Assembly: GCA_009193035.1 (NCBI GenBank)
Contig: SWDT01000099.1
Location: 124,001 to 188,000, forward strand
Length of the DNA: 64,000 nt
Source of the DNA: Halicephalobus mephisto
Lineage: Eukaryota; Nematoda; Chromadorea; Rhabditida; Panagrolaimidae
Direction of reading: 5' to 3'
The position numbers and the translations under genes are program-made. Each line of letters opens with the position of its first letter. Within the stretch, counting starts at the first letter, position 1. Below are positions 23,557-34,775 of this stretch, one piece after another. The notes beneath the pieces were generated by a model. That model made no database searches. It worked only from the letters and a program-made list of their open reading frames with translations, and had not been told where the DNA came from.

Positions 23557-24804
23557 TTAAAAAAGAAAACTTGCCTTTATCTCGTCGACCAATGTCTTTT
23601 TTAAATTGATAATTGCCCCAACCAAGTTCTTATTTTCGAAAAGGGACCCTGGTGGGAGCTCTCCGCTGTAGATCATTAGTAAATGTTCCAAATGTATTTT
23701 CTTTACCGCCCAGTAGTATCTTTCGACAGCGCTGACTTCGACTAAGTCGTCTCCGTTGACGAAAATCTGCAATCCCAAGTTGAAATTGCACACTGTAGCG
23801 TTTACGAAATTCAACATCCAAGCTTCAGCAGGAGTCATCTTGTGAGAAACCATTTTCGGAATACTGTTTTCGGGGATCTAAAGTTTTTTTTAGAATTTTA
23901 GGATTTCAGAAAGCCTACGTTTTGGACGATGTTGGTGGCGAATCTGGAGAGCATTTTTATCTGGACAATACTGGCGGGAATCAACTCCATATTTGGTCTT
24001 TTTACGACGACTAGATCACATCCGTCAAGTTTGTGCCATCGCCATAGGCACATAGTAGAGTGAAATTTCTGGAAATCATTAGAAATGCTTTTGGGGAAGT
24101 TGGTGATCATATCCCATAATGGAGGCCCATTTGTGTAAACTGGAGTGATACAAGTAGGATAAGCAACAGTTGGACGAGGGAAAACTGGCACAGTTGTGGT
24201 TATAGGTAACTCGATAGAACTAGAAATGACGGAATTTTTCTTAAATTTTGGTTTCTTTTTTATTTGAGGGGTGTAGTTTGAAGGTCCGGGTTTAGGGGAC
24301 CCTGGTTTGATTCCGTTGGAGGTTTCTATGAATTCTATTTCGATTTCCTTGGGATTTTCTGATTTTTCGACTTTAGGTTTTGAAGGATCAGATACGGTAT
24401 TTTGAGTAACAAGTTTAGATTCGTCTTTTTTGTCTTTAGTGGATATTAAACGGGGGAAAAATACTGATGTTAATTGATTATCTTCAAGAAGTACGCTTGA
24501 CATGCCTGAAATTAATGCGTTTATCGGTGTTACAATCTGTCGATGTATGGTTAGATAACCGTTGTCTTATCTGGTTTTTGTATTAAAAGGGATATCCGTG
24601 AATTACCTTTTTTAGAATCATCAGATTTTTCAGGTGTTGATGGAGTTTTTTTCGATGTTGGAGATAAATCTAAAAGTTGAATTTTATAGTTTTTAAGAAA
24701 AATTTACCGATTTTTGGTTTTTTTTCGGGAATTTCTGATTGATCTTCAGAAGGTACTGTAGGAGTGTCGTTGGAGTTTCGTAAACGTCGAAGAACTTCCG
24801 TCAT
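23557..24804 (-). CDS. Unrecognised protein, about 355 aa, four exons
   Basis: Exons 24804-24708, 24669-24607, 24505-23919 and 23877-23557 join in phase. I do not recognise the family. The first 150 residues are disordered and rich in K, S, P and E (MTEVLRRLRNSNDTPTVPSE, then LSPTSKKTPSTPEKSDD). The C-terminal 200 residues look folded: WDMITNFPKSISNDFQKFHS, LWRWHKLDGCDLVVVKRP, TPAEAWMLNFVNATVCNFNL and ERYYWAVKKIHLEHLLMIY. No signal peptide or membrane segment is visible. A GC-AG intron could alter the end: after GATAAAG a GCAAGT donor could join CTTTCAG/AAAAGC and give KSTFKQIELSF instead of the read-through ASFLF. The layout suggests a nuclear or regulatory protein, but that is only an impression. 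Confidence 0.7.
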
Positions 24805-25392
24805 ATCCGAAAATAGAGAAATAACAAGTATAAATTTCTTCTTAGAAAGAAGTGCCGTCTGTCAACAGTTATCGTGATTGATAATTTCGTTTGGGTCTTA
24901 GAAGTGCTGTAGATAAGATAACTGTCAAGGAAAGCTTAAAACATAATCATTGATTTTTGATAGAGTAGAAGTTCTTGATTGAGATAACAGTAAGATGATT
25001 CAAGCAAATCGAAATTTTTGGAATCTAAGGAAAATAAATTTTTTCCACTTTAAATTTAAAAAGAAAATAAATTTTTGAAATTTAAAATTGAAAGAAAAGC
25101 AATTTTTTATATTTTAAATTGAAAGAAAATTGATTTTTTTAAATTTTAAATCTAAGAAAATTGATTTTTCATATATTAAATTGAAAGAAAATTAAATTTT
25201 TTATATATTAAATTAAAATAAAACTAATTTTCTGTATTTTAAATATAAGAAAATCAATTTTTTATGTTTTAAATTAAAAGAAAATTAATTTTTTATATAT
25301 TAAATTTAAAAAAAAATTAATTTTTTATGTTTTAAATTTTAAAAAATTGATTTTTTCTTAAATTAAATTTAAAAAAAACTAATTTTCCAGAA
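24805..25392. repeat. Intergenic, divergent promoters, with a 40 bp AT-only repeat at 25030-25385
   Basis: Bases 25030-25385 are about nine degenerate copies of a unit like TTAAATTGAAAGAAAATTGA followed by TTTTTTATATA. It runs to the RPB3 trans-splice-like acceptor (TTTTCCAG/AAATGCC). Bases 24810-25020 are unique AT-rich sequence. Confidence 0.7.
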
Positions 25393-26238
25393 ATGCCGTA
25401 TGCAAATACTCCGGTCGTTAATGTGACGGAATATACTGATGAAGTTGTCAAGTTTTCCATTGATCAAACGGATTTGTCGGTTGCGAATTCTTTAAGAAGA
25501 GTTTTCATTGCTGAAGTTCCGACTATAGCTATTGACTGGATCTCGATCGAAAGCAACAGTACTGTACTTTTTGATGAGTTTCTGACTCATAGAATTGGAT
25601 TGATTCCTTTGACTTGTTCAGGACAGATAGACACTATCCAATATTCGAGGGTAATTTTGTGATTTTTTAAAACAATTATTTAAATTAAATTGCAGGATTG
25701 CGAATGCAGTGAATTTTGTCCCAATTGTTCGGTGGAATTTAATCTTCATGTTAAGCAAGACGAAGATGGAATAAGAAAAGTTACCTCAGATGACCTGATT
25801 TCCGAAAATCCAGACGTAGTGCCTGCTTGTGGACAATATACTGGAGACAATATTCCGCCAATTACGATTGTGAAGATTAGAAAAGGACAAGAACTGAAAT
25901 TGAAAGCTTTTGCAAAAAAAAGTTTTGGAAAAGATCATGCTAAATTTAATCCAACTGCAGGAGTGGCTTTTGAATATGATCCTGATAATTCGCTTCGTCA
26001 TACTATCTACGCAAGACCGGAAGATTGGCCTCAATCTGAATATTCCGAAATGAAGGAAAAAGGGGTTCAAGGTCCTTATGATCCCTTCGGAGTCCCGAGA
26101 AAATTTTATTTTGGAGTCGAATCTGCTGGAGCTTTGAAGGCATCGGAAATTGTTCTTAGTGGAATTAGTGTTTTGAAACAGAAGTTGGCAGATATCCAAA
26201 CTCAACTTCAAAGAGAACTTCTCAATCAAGGACACTAA
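25393..26238 (+). CDS. rpb-3: RNA polymerase II subunit RPB3
   Basis: Exons 25393-25650 and 25696-26238 join in phase to 266 aa (human 275). RPB3 pairs with RPB11 as the alpha-like platform for polymerase II assembly. The N-terminus reads [20 protein letters not shown], then [18 protein letters not shown] and [12 protein letters not shown], all alpha-motif positions. The zinc loop [10 protein letters not shown] follows directly at the exon junction. Later come [19 protein letters not shown] and [19 protein letters not shown], the alpha C-terminal dimerisation helix region. The start is the first ATG, two bases after a CCAG acceptor. The next gene on the same strand begins 229 bases downstream after a TTTTTCAG acceptor, so an operon is possible. 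Confidence 0.97.
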
Positions 26239-26467
26239 TTGTTGTGTTTTGTTTTTTTTGGTCTCATTGTGAAAAAATTATTTTTTAAAAATAACTAAAT
26301 TTGGAAAATAATGGTTAATAACCATGGATATATTTGAATTTTTTATTTTATTTAAATTTGTAATTTTTTATTTTTAAAGTTTTTAATTTTTAAAGGATTT
26401 TTATTTTTTAAATTTAAAAATTTTTTTAAAAATTTAATTTTGAATTTATTTTTTGTTTTTTCAGACA
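26239..26467 (+). promoter_or_regulatory. Short gap between RPB3 and PRPF4 genes; possible operon spacer
   Basis: These 229 bases are almost pure AT and end in TTTTTTCAG/ACA just before the PRPF4 ATG. They are longer than the usual 100-base operon spacer, so an operon is possible but not clear. From memory and unverified, these two genes are also close neighbours in C. elegans. Confidence 0.35.
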
Positions 26468-28011
26468 ATGGCATCAGCACCTAAGAAACGGGCAATTGGA
26501 AGTTTGGCAGATAGAGCGATTGTTGAGCAGATTATTGTGAGTTTTTTTAATTTTAAAAGTTTTATAATTTAATTTTTTAGAGAGATAGAAATAATCAAGA
26601 AAGTTCTCATAATGGACAAATGGTTGAAATGAATGATTTAAGAAGAATTGAAAATCCTCAAGAAAGAGAAATTCTTGCTGAATTTGACAGAAGAAGAAGA
26701 GCAAGAACGTTGACTTTACCGACGGATGATATCCAAGTTAAATTAATGTTAAGAAGACTCAATGAACCGATCTGTTTGTTTGGAGAAGATATCTTAGATC
26801 GTCGAGAAAGATTAAGGACGTTATTGTCGCAGATGAATGAAGACGAAGTCACGAGAGTTTTGCACAGTGTTGAAACACGAGAAAGTACTCAAAAAACAGA
26901 TCTGCCTGCTCACACTACGACGTGGTATCATGAAGGCCCTCCGGAATTGAGAAGTTGTAGAATTTTCATTGCTGATTATAGTTTGCCTAAGGCAAAAGCG
27001 AGATTAGAATTGGCTGTGGAGAAATCAAAACGACCAACTCAAGAAAAAGCTCTAAGAAAACAAGAACTTCATAAATTTTTGCATTCGATTGAATTATATG
27101 GATCTCAAGTAGCAGGATTGAGAGCAATTTCGTTTTGTGAATTTTCGCCAGATACTAATCATATTATTACGTCTTCTTGGTGTGGACAAACGACGATTTG
27201 GAGTGTTCCTGATTGTAAGAAGGAAATTCAGCTAATTGGACATGAGAATCAAGTTGGATGTGCTAGATTCCATCCTTATGCATATATGGATGAATATTGC
27301 CCTGTAATTGCTGCTTCGTGTGATTATGATGGAAATGTTTTTTTATGGAAAAAAGATGAAGAAAAACCTATTTGTTCATTGGAAAATCATTCTACAAGGA
27401 TCTCAAGATTGGCTTTTCATCCGAGTGGGAGATTTATCGCGACTGCTTGTCATGATGCCTCTTGGAGACTTCATGATTTGGATATTAATAAGGAAGTGTT
27501 GTTTCAAGAAGGACATAGTAAAGCGGTGTTCGATGTTGAGTTCCAAGTTGATGGATCTCTTGCGCTTTCTGGAGGTTATGATTGCTATGGACGAGTTTGG
27601 GATTTGAGAACAGGAAAGTGTATAATGTTTTTAGAAGGTCATCAACAAGCTATTCATACGGTTGGTTGGCATCCTAATGGATATCATATGGCTACAGGAA
27701 GTGCGGATAATAGTTGTAAGATATGGGATGTAAGAATGAGACGAGAAATTTACACACTTCCGGCTCATAAAAATCTTGTTTCAAGAGTGAAAATAGATAA
27801 AGAAGGAGAATTTATGGTTTCTGGATCATTTGATAATCAATTGAAGATTTGGACTCCTGATGGATGGCAAGCATTGAAGCATCTGGAAGGACATGCGATG
27901 GGGATTATGTGTGTGGATGTGAGTCAAGATTGTCAATGGATCGCGAGTTGCAGCAAAGACAGAACTTTTAAATTGTGGGCTCCATCAAGTGTTGTAGCTG
28001 AATTGATGTGA
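26468..28011 (+). CDS. prp-4: PRPF4, U4/U6 snRNP 60 kDa WD-repeat splicing factor
   Basis: Exons 26468-26536 and 26581-28011 join in phase to 499 aa (human about 521). PRPF4 binds PPIH and PRPF3 in the U4/U6.U5 tri-snRNP. The SFM domain is clear (VKLMLRRLNEPICLFGEDI, then DRRERLRTLLSQM). A basic linker (LPKAKARLELAVEKSKRP) leads to a C-terminal seven-bladed WD propeller with GH...WD pairs, such as ALSGGYDCYGRVWDLRTGK and MATGSADNSCKIWDVRMRR. The first exon (MASAPKKRAIGSLADRAIVE) ends at GTGAGT and lies directly after a TTTTTCAG acceptor. Codons strongly prefer A/T endings, unlike RIOK-1 or PAM in the same window. Confidence 0.96.
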
Positions 28012-28061
28012 TTTTTTTATTGTTTGTTGGATTATTTATTAAAAAATTTCCCGCAATTTAA

Positions 28062-30436
28062 TTATTCGATTTTATTTGCCCATTTTAGGTCGTCATCACG
28101 TGGTTTGAGACCAGTTAATTTGGTGATTAGTGTTTCTAGTCCTCTCCAGAATCCCATACCGTCGAGTGGTCCGTTGAGCCAGCCTGTGGTGATACAGTAA
28201 TAGCAGGCATGAGGGGCGATGTGGTGGATTTTGTGGTGTTGACGAGGAAGAATGATGTGGAATTTTTGAAAAGCGATGATGACAGGATTAAGTTGGAAAT
28301 AAGTATGGGACCATTTGTGGATCTGGAAAAATATTAATATTGTGAAAATTAAAAATATTAAATTTTAGATTTTTAAGAATTAAAAATCAAGTTGGTTCTT
28401 ACAGCGATTTGCCTGAATTACTGTTTTTTTCATTTTGCGCGAGAATTCAAAAAGTTGGGGAATTTTTAGGATTATCCTAAAAAGTAAGAAAAGAACGCGA
28501 GTGGGGACAGAACGAGTCGACTTTTTAGTAGATTGCCAGATTTACCATTTTTCATTTTTACTCGCCCTTGCGCGGGAATTCAAAAACCTACAACTTTTTA
28601 AATCATAATTTTTTAAATAAAAAATTTAAAAAATGATTTTTTAGATTGTAATTTCTTATTAAAATAAAAAAATAATTTTTTAAATTATAACTTTTTATAA
28701 AAAATTGAAAAAAAACCTTTTTAAATTATAATTTTCTATAAAAAATCGGAAAAATGATTTTTTTAATTGTAATTTTTTTTATAAAAAATCGGAAAAATAA
28801 TTTTTAAATTATAATTTTCTATAAAAAATTTAAAAAATAATTTTTTAGATTGTAATTTTCTATAAAAAATCGGAAAAATGATTTTTTAATTGTAATTTTT
28901 TTTATAAAAAAGTGGAAAAATAATTTTTAAATTGTAATTTTTTTTATAAAAAAGTGGAAAAAACCTGATTTGTCATGGCGACGTAGATTCCGAGCAGTAA
29001 CCAGAACCAATGATTCGGAAGAAGTTGGTCGAGTTCTTCAGGAGCCAAAGTGGCATGTTGATAACAGATATGGATCATTTTCGGAATACAAAGCATAAAA
29101 TTGTCTGCATTAACTTCGATGAAATCATGTCTGGTGATGGCCGTGGGGTCGACGTGATGTTCTCTAAAAGGTCTGATGAAATTTCTTCCGATAAAAGTTT
29201 CGACAGTTCCCCAGGTGTCTGCTGCCCAATGGACCATCCCAGAGGCAAAATCGGCAACGAGGATTCCAAATATAGCGGCGGCAAAAACGGACGGAAAATA
29301 AGAACTGTTGAATCGGGTTGTCAGCAGGAAAGTGACGATCACGAAGAGGACAGAGCTGATCGTCAAACACACGACTTCTTGTAGTCGTTTTTCTAAAAAA
29401 AATAATTTAAAAAATCACTGAAAATAAAAAAAATAATTTAAAAAATCACTGAAAATAAAAAAAAATAATTTAAAAAATCACTGAAAATAAAAAAAAAATC
29501 ATTTTAAAAATCACCAAAAATAAAAAAAAATAATTTTAAAAATCTTTCAAAATAAAAAATTACTTCAAAAACCACTGAAAATAAAAAAAATAATTTCAAA
29601 AATCACTGAAAATAAAAAAAATAATTTAAAAAATCACTGAAAATAAAAAAAAAAATCATTTTAAAAATTACCAAAAATAAAAAAAAATAATTTTAAAAAT
29701 CTTCCAAAATAAGAAATTTTCCAAAATAAAAAAAAATAATTTTAAAAATCTTTCGAAATAAAAAAATATTTTAAAAATTATCTAAAATTTAAAAATTTTT
29801 TTAATTATTCGATTTTTTAGAAATTAGTTTTGAGATTGTTTTGTAAAAAAGTTAATTTTTTGAAATTAGAATTTTTTAAGAACATTTTTGAAGTTTTCTA
29901 AAATCTTCAAAATTGAATAAAAAATTTTGAAATTTTTTAAGTTTTCTAAAATCTTCAAAATTAAAAAAAATTCTGAAATTTTCTAAAAATCTCGAAAATT
30001 TTAAAAATCTTCAAAATTTCCAAAATTTCCAGAATTTCAGAATTTTCAGAAATTTTCCAAAATTTCATAAAATTTTGCAGAATTAATTAAAAAATTTTAG
30101 AAATTTCAGAAATTGATTCGAATTTTTCCATTTTAAATCGAAAATTCCAAGTTTCTGGAAAATTCATGTCAGAAAAATTTGGAATTTTTTGAATACTGTA
30201 ATTTCACCTTTACTGTACATGGAAGCGAGGTGCTTGGCCCCTGCGTGACTAGGGCCCCATCTGGGCTTCGACTCGCCCATGACCGTGTTGACGTTGCCGT
30301 TGGGGTCGTCTTCGGGCATGGCTTCCTTCGTTTCCTCCGTTTCCAGTTCGTGTTGATGAACAGCTTTGATGATTTCCTCATATTCCTCCGTATCGGTCAA
30401 GGAAGTCATCAACGAAGACGCCCTTGTCGTGGCCAT
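28062..30436 (-). CDS. Plasmanylethanolamine desaturase (PEDS1/TMEM189/Kua)
   Basis: Exons 30436-30208, 29392-28965 and 28322-28062 join in phase to 305 aa. The enzyme introduces the vinyl-ether double bond of plasmalogens in the ER. The histidine motifs of the family are all present: [41 protein letters not shown] and [14 protein letters not shown], then [14 protein letters not shown]. The C-terminus ([13 protein letters not shown]) matches animal PEDS1. Membrane segments lie around [14 protein letters not shown] and ANFPSV-type regions and in [12 protein letters not shown]. The N-terminal 60 residues are an acidic extension, then [19 protein letters not shown]. The gene is convergent with PRPF4, with only 50 bases between stop codons, so their 3' UTRs must be very short or overlap. 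Confidence 0.95.
28323..28964 (-). repeat. PEDS1 intron 2: AT repeat plus direct GCGCGAGAATTCAAAAA copies
   Basis: Bases 28600-28960 are about eight copies of a 45-60 bp unit with AAATTATAATTTTCTATAAA. At 28437 and 28569 stands the motif TTGCGCG(A/G)GAATTCAAAAA, about 130 bp apart, flanking a GC-richer stretch with GAACGCGAGTGGGGACAGAA. No exon is seen there. Confidence 0.6.
29393..30207 (-). repeat. PEDS1 intron 1 with a 31 bp tandem repeat
   Basis: From about 29395 to 29760 the intron is a run of copies of AATAATTTAAAAAATCACTG plus AAAATAAAAA. The remainder is unique A/T-rich sequence without exon-like frames. Confidence 0.8.
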
Positions 30437-31938
30437 CCTGATCTGAAAAAATTAATTTTAAAAATTATAAATAATAATTTTCACGAAATTCTTTAAATTC
30501 GAATTTTAAATTTTATTATTTCAAAAATAAAAAATGAATTTTTTTTACAAAATGGTCCTGGAACGAATTTCTGAGGTTTTAGACGACTCAAGGGAGTTAG
30601 TAACGGATTACAGAAGGTTATACTGTATCCTGGAAGCTTCTACGAAATTTTATTATTAAAAAATTCTTTTTTTTTAACAAAATGGTCCCGACACGAATTT
30701 TCGGAAATTTTAAATCATTTCAGAAGATTTATGAAATTCAAAAAGGTTATACTGTATTTTGGAAGTTTCTAGAAAATTTTATTATTAAAAAATTCTTTTT
30801 TTAAATGGTCCCGACACGAATTTTTAAAACTTTTTAAAAATCAAAAAACTCTAAATTTTCGTTTTTTAGTGATGTTTCTGAATTATAAAAATAAAAAAGT
30901 TTTTTTAACAAAATGGTCCCGACACGAAATTTCGGAAGTTTTGAAAAAATAAAATACTGTATATGGTGGTTTTTGTTGAATAATAATTGCTTCGTAATTT
31001 TACACAATTTCGTAATTAATTTCTAAAAATACATCGTGTCTGAATAAACGTAAAAAATTTTGAATTGAAGTCACGTGAAACAAAAGTCACTATCCAGTTC
31101 TGCACGTTGAGGATTATACATCAAAGGACAAATGGATATCCAATAAATCACAACTCCCATAAAACCAAGCCAATTATAATTTTTAAATTTTAAAAATTAA
31201 GAAAAATTTAAAAAAATAAAAAAAAATAAAGAAAAATTTTAAAAAATTTTAAAATTAAGAAAAATTTAAAAAAAATATTTTGACACAAATTTTGGAAATT
31301 TCAAAAATTCGGAATTTTAAATAATTTTAAAATTTTCTAAATTTTTATCGGATTTTTGGAAATTTTTAATTTTTGAAAAAAGTAAAAAAAATCGAAAATT
31401 GTTGGAAATTTTAGAGAATTATTAAAATTGAAAAATTGTTAAAATTTTAAAATTTTTATTGAATTCTGAAAAATTTGAATTAAATTCTGAAATTTTTATA
31501 AAATTAAAAAATTTCCATAAAAATTGTTGAAAATTTTTTAATTTTTATTGAATTTTGAAAAATTTGAATTAAATTCTGAAATTTTTAGAAAATTATTAAA
31601 ATTGTTGAAAATTTTTAACTTTTTATTGAATTTTGAAAAATTTGAATTAAATTCTGAAAGTTTTCAACTTTTATTGAATTTTGAAAAATTTGAATTAAAT
31701 TCTGAAATTTTTATAAAATTAAAAAATTTCTATAAAAATTGTTGAAAATTTTTCAACTTTTTATTGAATTTTGAAAAATTTGAATTAAAATCCGAAATTT
31801 TTAGAAAATTAAAAAATTTCTATAAAAATTGTTGAAAATTTTTCAACTTTTTATTGAATTCTGAAAAATTTGAATTAAATTCCGAAATTTTTAAATTTTT
31901 ATTGGATTTTGAAAAATTTGAATTAAAATCCGAAATTT
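30437..31938. repeat. Intergenic, with GGTCCCGACACGAA-type motifs and a tandem array of about 95 bp
   Basis: Between 30550 and 30930 four copies of AATGGTCCCGACACGAATTT occur in a loose repeat of about 120 bp. From about 31400 to 31980 lies an AT-only array with TTTGAATTAAATTCTGAAAT and TATTGAATTTTGAAAAA. At 31065-31180 (-) a 34-codon open stretch (YNWLGFMGVVIYWISICPLM, then YNPQRAELDSD) looks coding and membrane-spanning, but no AG acceptor precedes it, so it is not called as a gene. Confidence 0.55.
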
Positions 31939-32138
31939 TTAAATTTTTATTGGATTTTGAAAAATTTGAATTAAATTTTGATGAAAATAAATGAAAAAAC
32001 CGGCAATGATTCCCGGAAACGAAATGAGTGACAGACGAAACTTGCTCGAACAAAAGAAGTGGGTTTCGGACGGGCTCCAAAGATACACTATCAGGACTCC
32101 TTGATCAGGCCCACGGACAACCTCAGACCACCAATTTT
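31939..32138 (-). CDS. Putative terminal exon of an unidentified gene
   Basis: After a good acceptor (TTAATTCAG/AAAATTGG) an open frame reads ENWWSEVVRGPDQGVLIVYL, then WSPSETHFFCSSKFRLSLIS and FPGIIAGFFIYF before running into the AT repeat and stopping. Composition is clearly above its flanks, and a hydrophobic segment could be a membrane helix. The entering phase is 1, but no donor exon was found upstream within 5 kb. It may be the last exon of a gene whose other exons are small, or a pseudogene remnant. Family not recognised. Confidence 0.35.
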
Positions 32139-32454
32139 CTGAATTAATCAATAATTAAATTAATGAAATTTCAAAACTACGAAATTTGTTTTTATAAAAA
32201 AAATCAAAAAGAAGTAAACAAAAAATTAAAGATTAATCAGATGATTTTTATTTTAAAAAAAATAAATTTTTAAAAAATTTAATTAAAAAAAATAAATTTT
32301 TAAAAAATTTAATTTCGAAAGAAAATAAATTTAAAAAGATCATTTAATTTCTGATTTTTCGTTGTGGGACCATGTTTATTCAAAAAATGTCATTGCACAA
32401 AAGTTTGTTGAGTTTTTTTATCACAAGTTCGGTAAACGATCGTTTGAAATGTAT

Positions 32455-33075
32455 TTTTTAAAGTAAAAAACAGAATCATAATAATTTTTTACTCAAAAAA
32501 ATGACACAAATATAATTTACAATAAAATTTGAATATGAAACAACAGAAAATTTCATTTATACAGTATTCCAGATTCCCTGATATTCAGGCAATCACTTCA
32601 AGTGCTCTTTTTCTAGTCTAGTTTTTGTTCTAATAGTAATCTAATAGATAGGATTATATTGGTTAAAATTAGTTGTTAAAGTAGAAAACAGAAATATGAT
32701 AATTTTTTACTCGAAAAAATGACAAAAATACGATTTATAATAAAATTCGAACATGAGACAACAAAAAATCTCATTTATACAGTATTCCAGATTCCCTGAT
32801 ATTCAGGCAATCACTTCAAGTACTCTCTTTCTAGTCTAGTTTTTGTTCTAACAGTAATTTCATCATAAATAGGATTATATTGGTTAAAATTAGTTGTTAA
32901 GATAAAAAACAGAAATATGATAATTTTTACTACCACAATATAACAAAAATATAATTTACAATAAAATTTGAATATAATACAACAGAAAATCTCATTCATG
33001 TCCTACAGTATCCCAGACTCCCTGATATTCAGGCGATCGCTTCAAGTGCTCTTTTTCTAGTCTAGTTTTCTGCTC
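32455..33075. repeat. Satellite-like array, about 220 bp unit, three copies (orientation A)
   Basis: Copies begin near 32460, 32679 and 32898 and include GAAATATGATAATTTTTTAC, TACAGTATTCCAGATTCCCT and GATATTCAGGCAATCACTTC, then AAGTGCTCTTTTTCTAGTCT. The same sequence in reverse complement forms the array at 57.9-58.7 kb. Confidence 0.85.
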
Positions 33076-33589
33076 TAACAGTATTCAACTAAAAAGATAA
33101 GTGCAAATGGTCCGACAAATGTGATCAATTGTCGAAATGGGAAAAAACGTCAATCACAGAACTTAAAACGCCACTAATCGAGGTCATGGGCAATAAATAA
33201 GTCAAATATCATACACAACGGAGTCGCTACATGAACTGTGTCCTCGGAAAATAAGAAACAAAAAAAATCTTGTTTGAGGTCTGTAAAATGGTCGAATTTA
33301 AAATTAAATTTTTTCGAAAAAATTTATTGAACCAGTTTGGTCGAATGTTGCGAGCAAACTGCGGATTTAATTTTGATTTCGAAATTTTCGCAGATGTAAA
33401 TAAAGAAATATCAACTGATGTAATATAATGCCACAGGCGGATCACAGATTTACTTTTGACTTTGACTTCGAAGTTGACCTATCTGCCCTAATGCTGCAAG
33501 CTGGGCAAGCAAGCTTGGCAAGCTGCAGATTTGACGTCGATCTCTTTATAGCCTTCAGCAATAAATAAAAAAACTGGTCTTATTACGAA

Positions 33590-34015
33590 TAATGTTTAAA
33601 AATTACTATCAAACTTTACAGTTAAAAATTAATTAGTTATTTTTCGTGTCGAGACCACTACTTAGAGTTTAAATCGAAAAAATAAAAATCAAAAAATTTT
33701 AATTCAAAAAATATCGGTCTCGCCAAGAATGATGTTTAAAGAATTACTGTCGAAGTTTATAGTTAAAAATTAATTAATTATTTTTCGCGTCGGGACCACT
33801 ACTTAGAGTTTAAATCGAAAAAATAAAAATCAAAAAATTTTAATTCAAAAAATATCGGTCTCGCCAAGAATGATGTTTAAAGAATTACTGTCGAAGCTTA
33901 TAGTTAAAAATTAATTAGTTATTTTTTGTGTCAGGATCATTACTTTGGATTTAAATAGAAAAAATAAAAATCAAAAAATTTTAATTCAAGAAATATTGGT
34001 TTTGTCACGAATGAT
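33590..34015. repeat. Tandem array, about 145 bp unit, three copies
   Basis: Each copy carries GGTCTCGCCAAGAATGATGT and TATTTTTCGCGTCGGGACCA, so a GGTC...GGACC inverted motif brackets part of the unit. Related in motif and length to the array at 48.9-49.5 kb. Confidence 0.8.
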
Positions 34016-34189
34016 GTGGACTTTTCGATTTTAGCTTAAGTGTTGAATTTTTTATTCAAGTTCATAAGGAACAATTGACTCATGTCTACTTGAGTTAAAG
34101 TTTATATCCGTCGACAAAAACACAGCTGTTTAGTCTTGTCAATCGAGTGCAATTGTTCTCGATTCTGATCCATTCATCAAAGTTCTTAA

Positions 34190-34535
34190 AAATCTTTTCT
34201 GATGCATTTATGAATATTTTTAAAGATCTTCTTTAATCCATTTATAAATATTTTTAAAAATCTTCTCTGATGCATTTATGAATATTTTCAAAAATCTTCT
34301 TTGATGCATTTATCAAAGTTCTTAAAAAAATTTTTATTGATGCATTTATCAAAGTTCTTAAAAATCTTTTTTAATGCATTTATGAATATTTTTAAAAACC
34401 TTTTCTGATGTATTTATCAGAGTTTTTTAAAATCTTTTCTGATGCATTTATGAATATTTTTAAAAATCTTCTTTAATCCATTTATGAATATCTTTAAAAA
34501 TCTTCTTTGATGTATTTATCAAAGTTTTTAAAAAT
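34190..34535. repeat. Tandem array, 35-40 bp unit, about nine copies
   Basis: The unit is TTTTTAAAAATCTTCTTTGA followed by TGCATTTATGAATA, with variants ending TATCAAAGTTC. No coding frame is associated. Confidence 0.85.
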
Positions 34536-34539
34536 CCTC

Positions 34540-34775
34540 TGAAAATTTTGCAAAATGAAAATAAATAATTCAGAAGTTCCATCTGACGCGGATGGCTCCA
34601 CAATCAAGAGAAATTTCGTATTCTTGGAGGAAATCTGAAACACGAATAAACAGGACCGAAATAGGTTTTTTAATTCCTCAAAGCTTCTGGAATTAATCGT
34701 TTGGTCCGATTTCTGAAGTAAACAGCATAGTACGAACCCCGGTCATTCGGAGGAAAAACTGACTTCAGAATCACT
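34540..34775. other. GC-richer exon-like island, strand uncertain
   Basis: In an AT desert this stretch is open in several frames. On the minus strand one frame gives VILKSVFPPNDRGSYYAVYF, then RNRTKRLIPEALRN, and after a GTGTTTCAG acceptor another gives DFLQEYEISLDCGAIRVRWN. On the plus strand MAPQSREISYSWRKSE is open. The pieces do not join with good splice sites, so I cannot call a gene. It could be a decayed gene or a lone exon. Confidence 0.3.
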
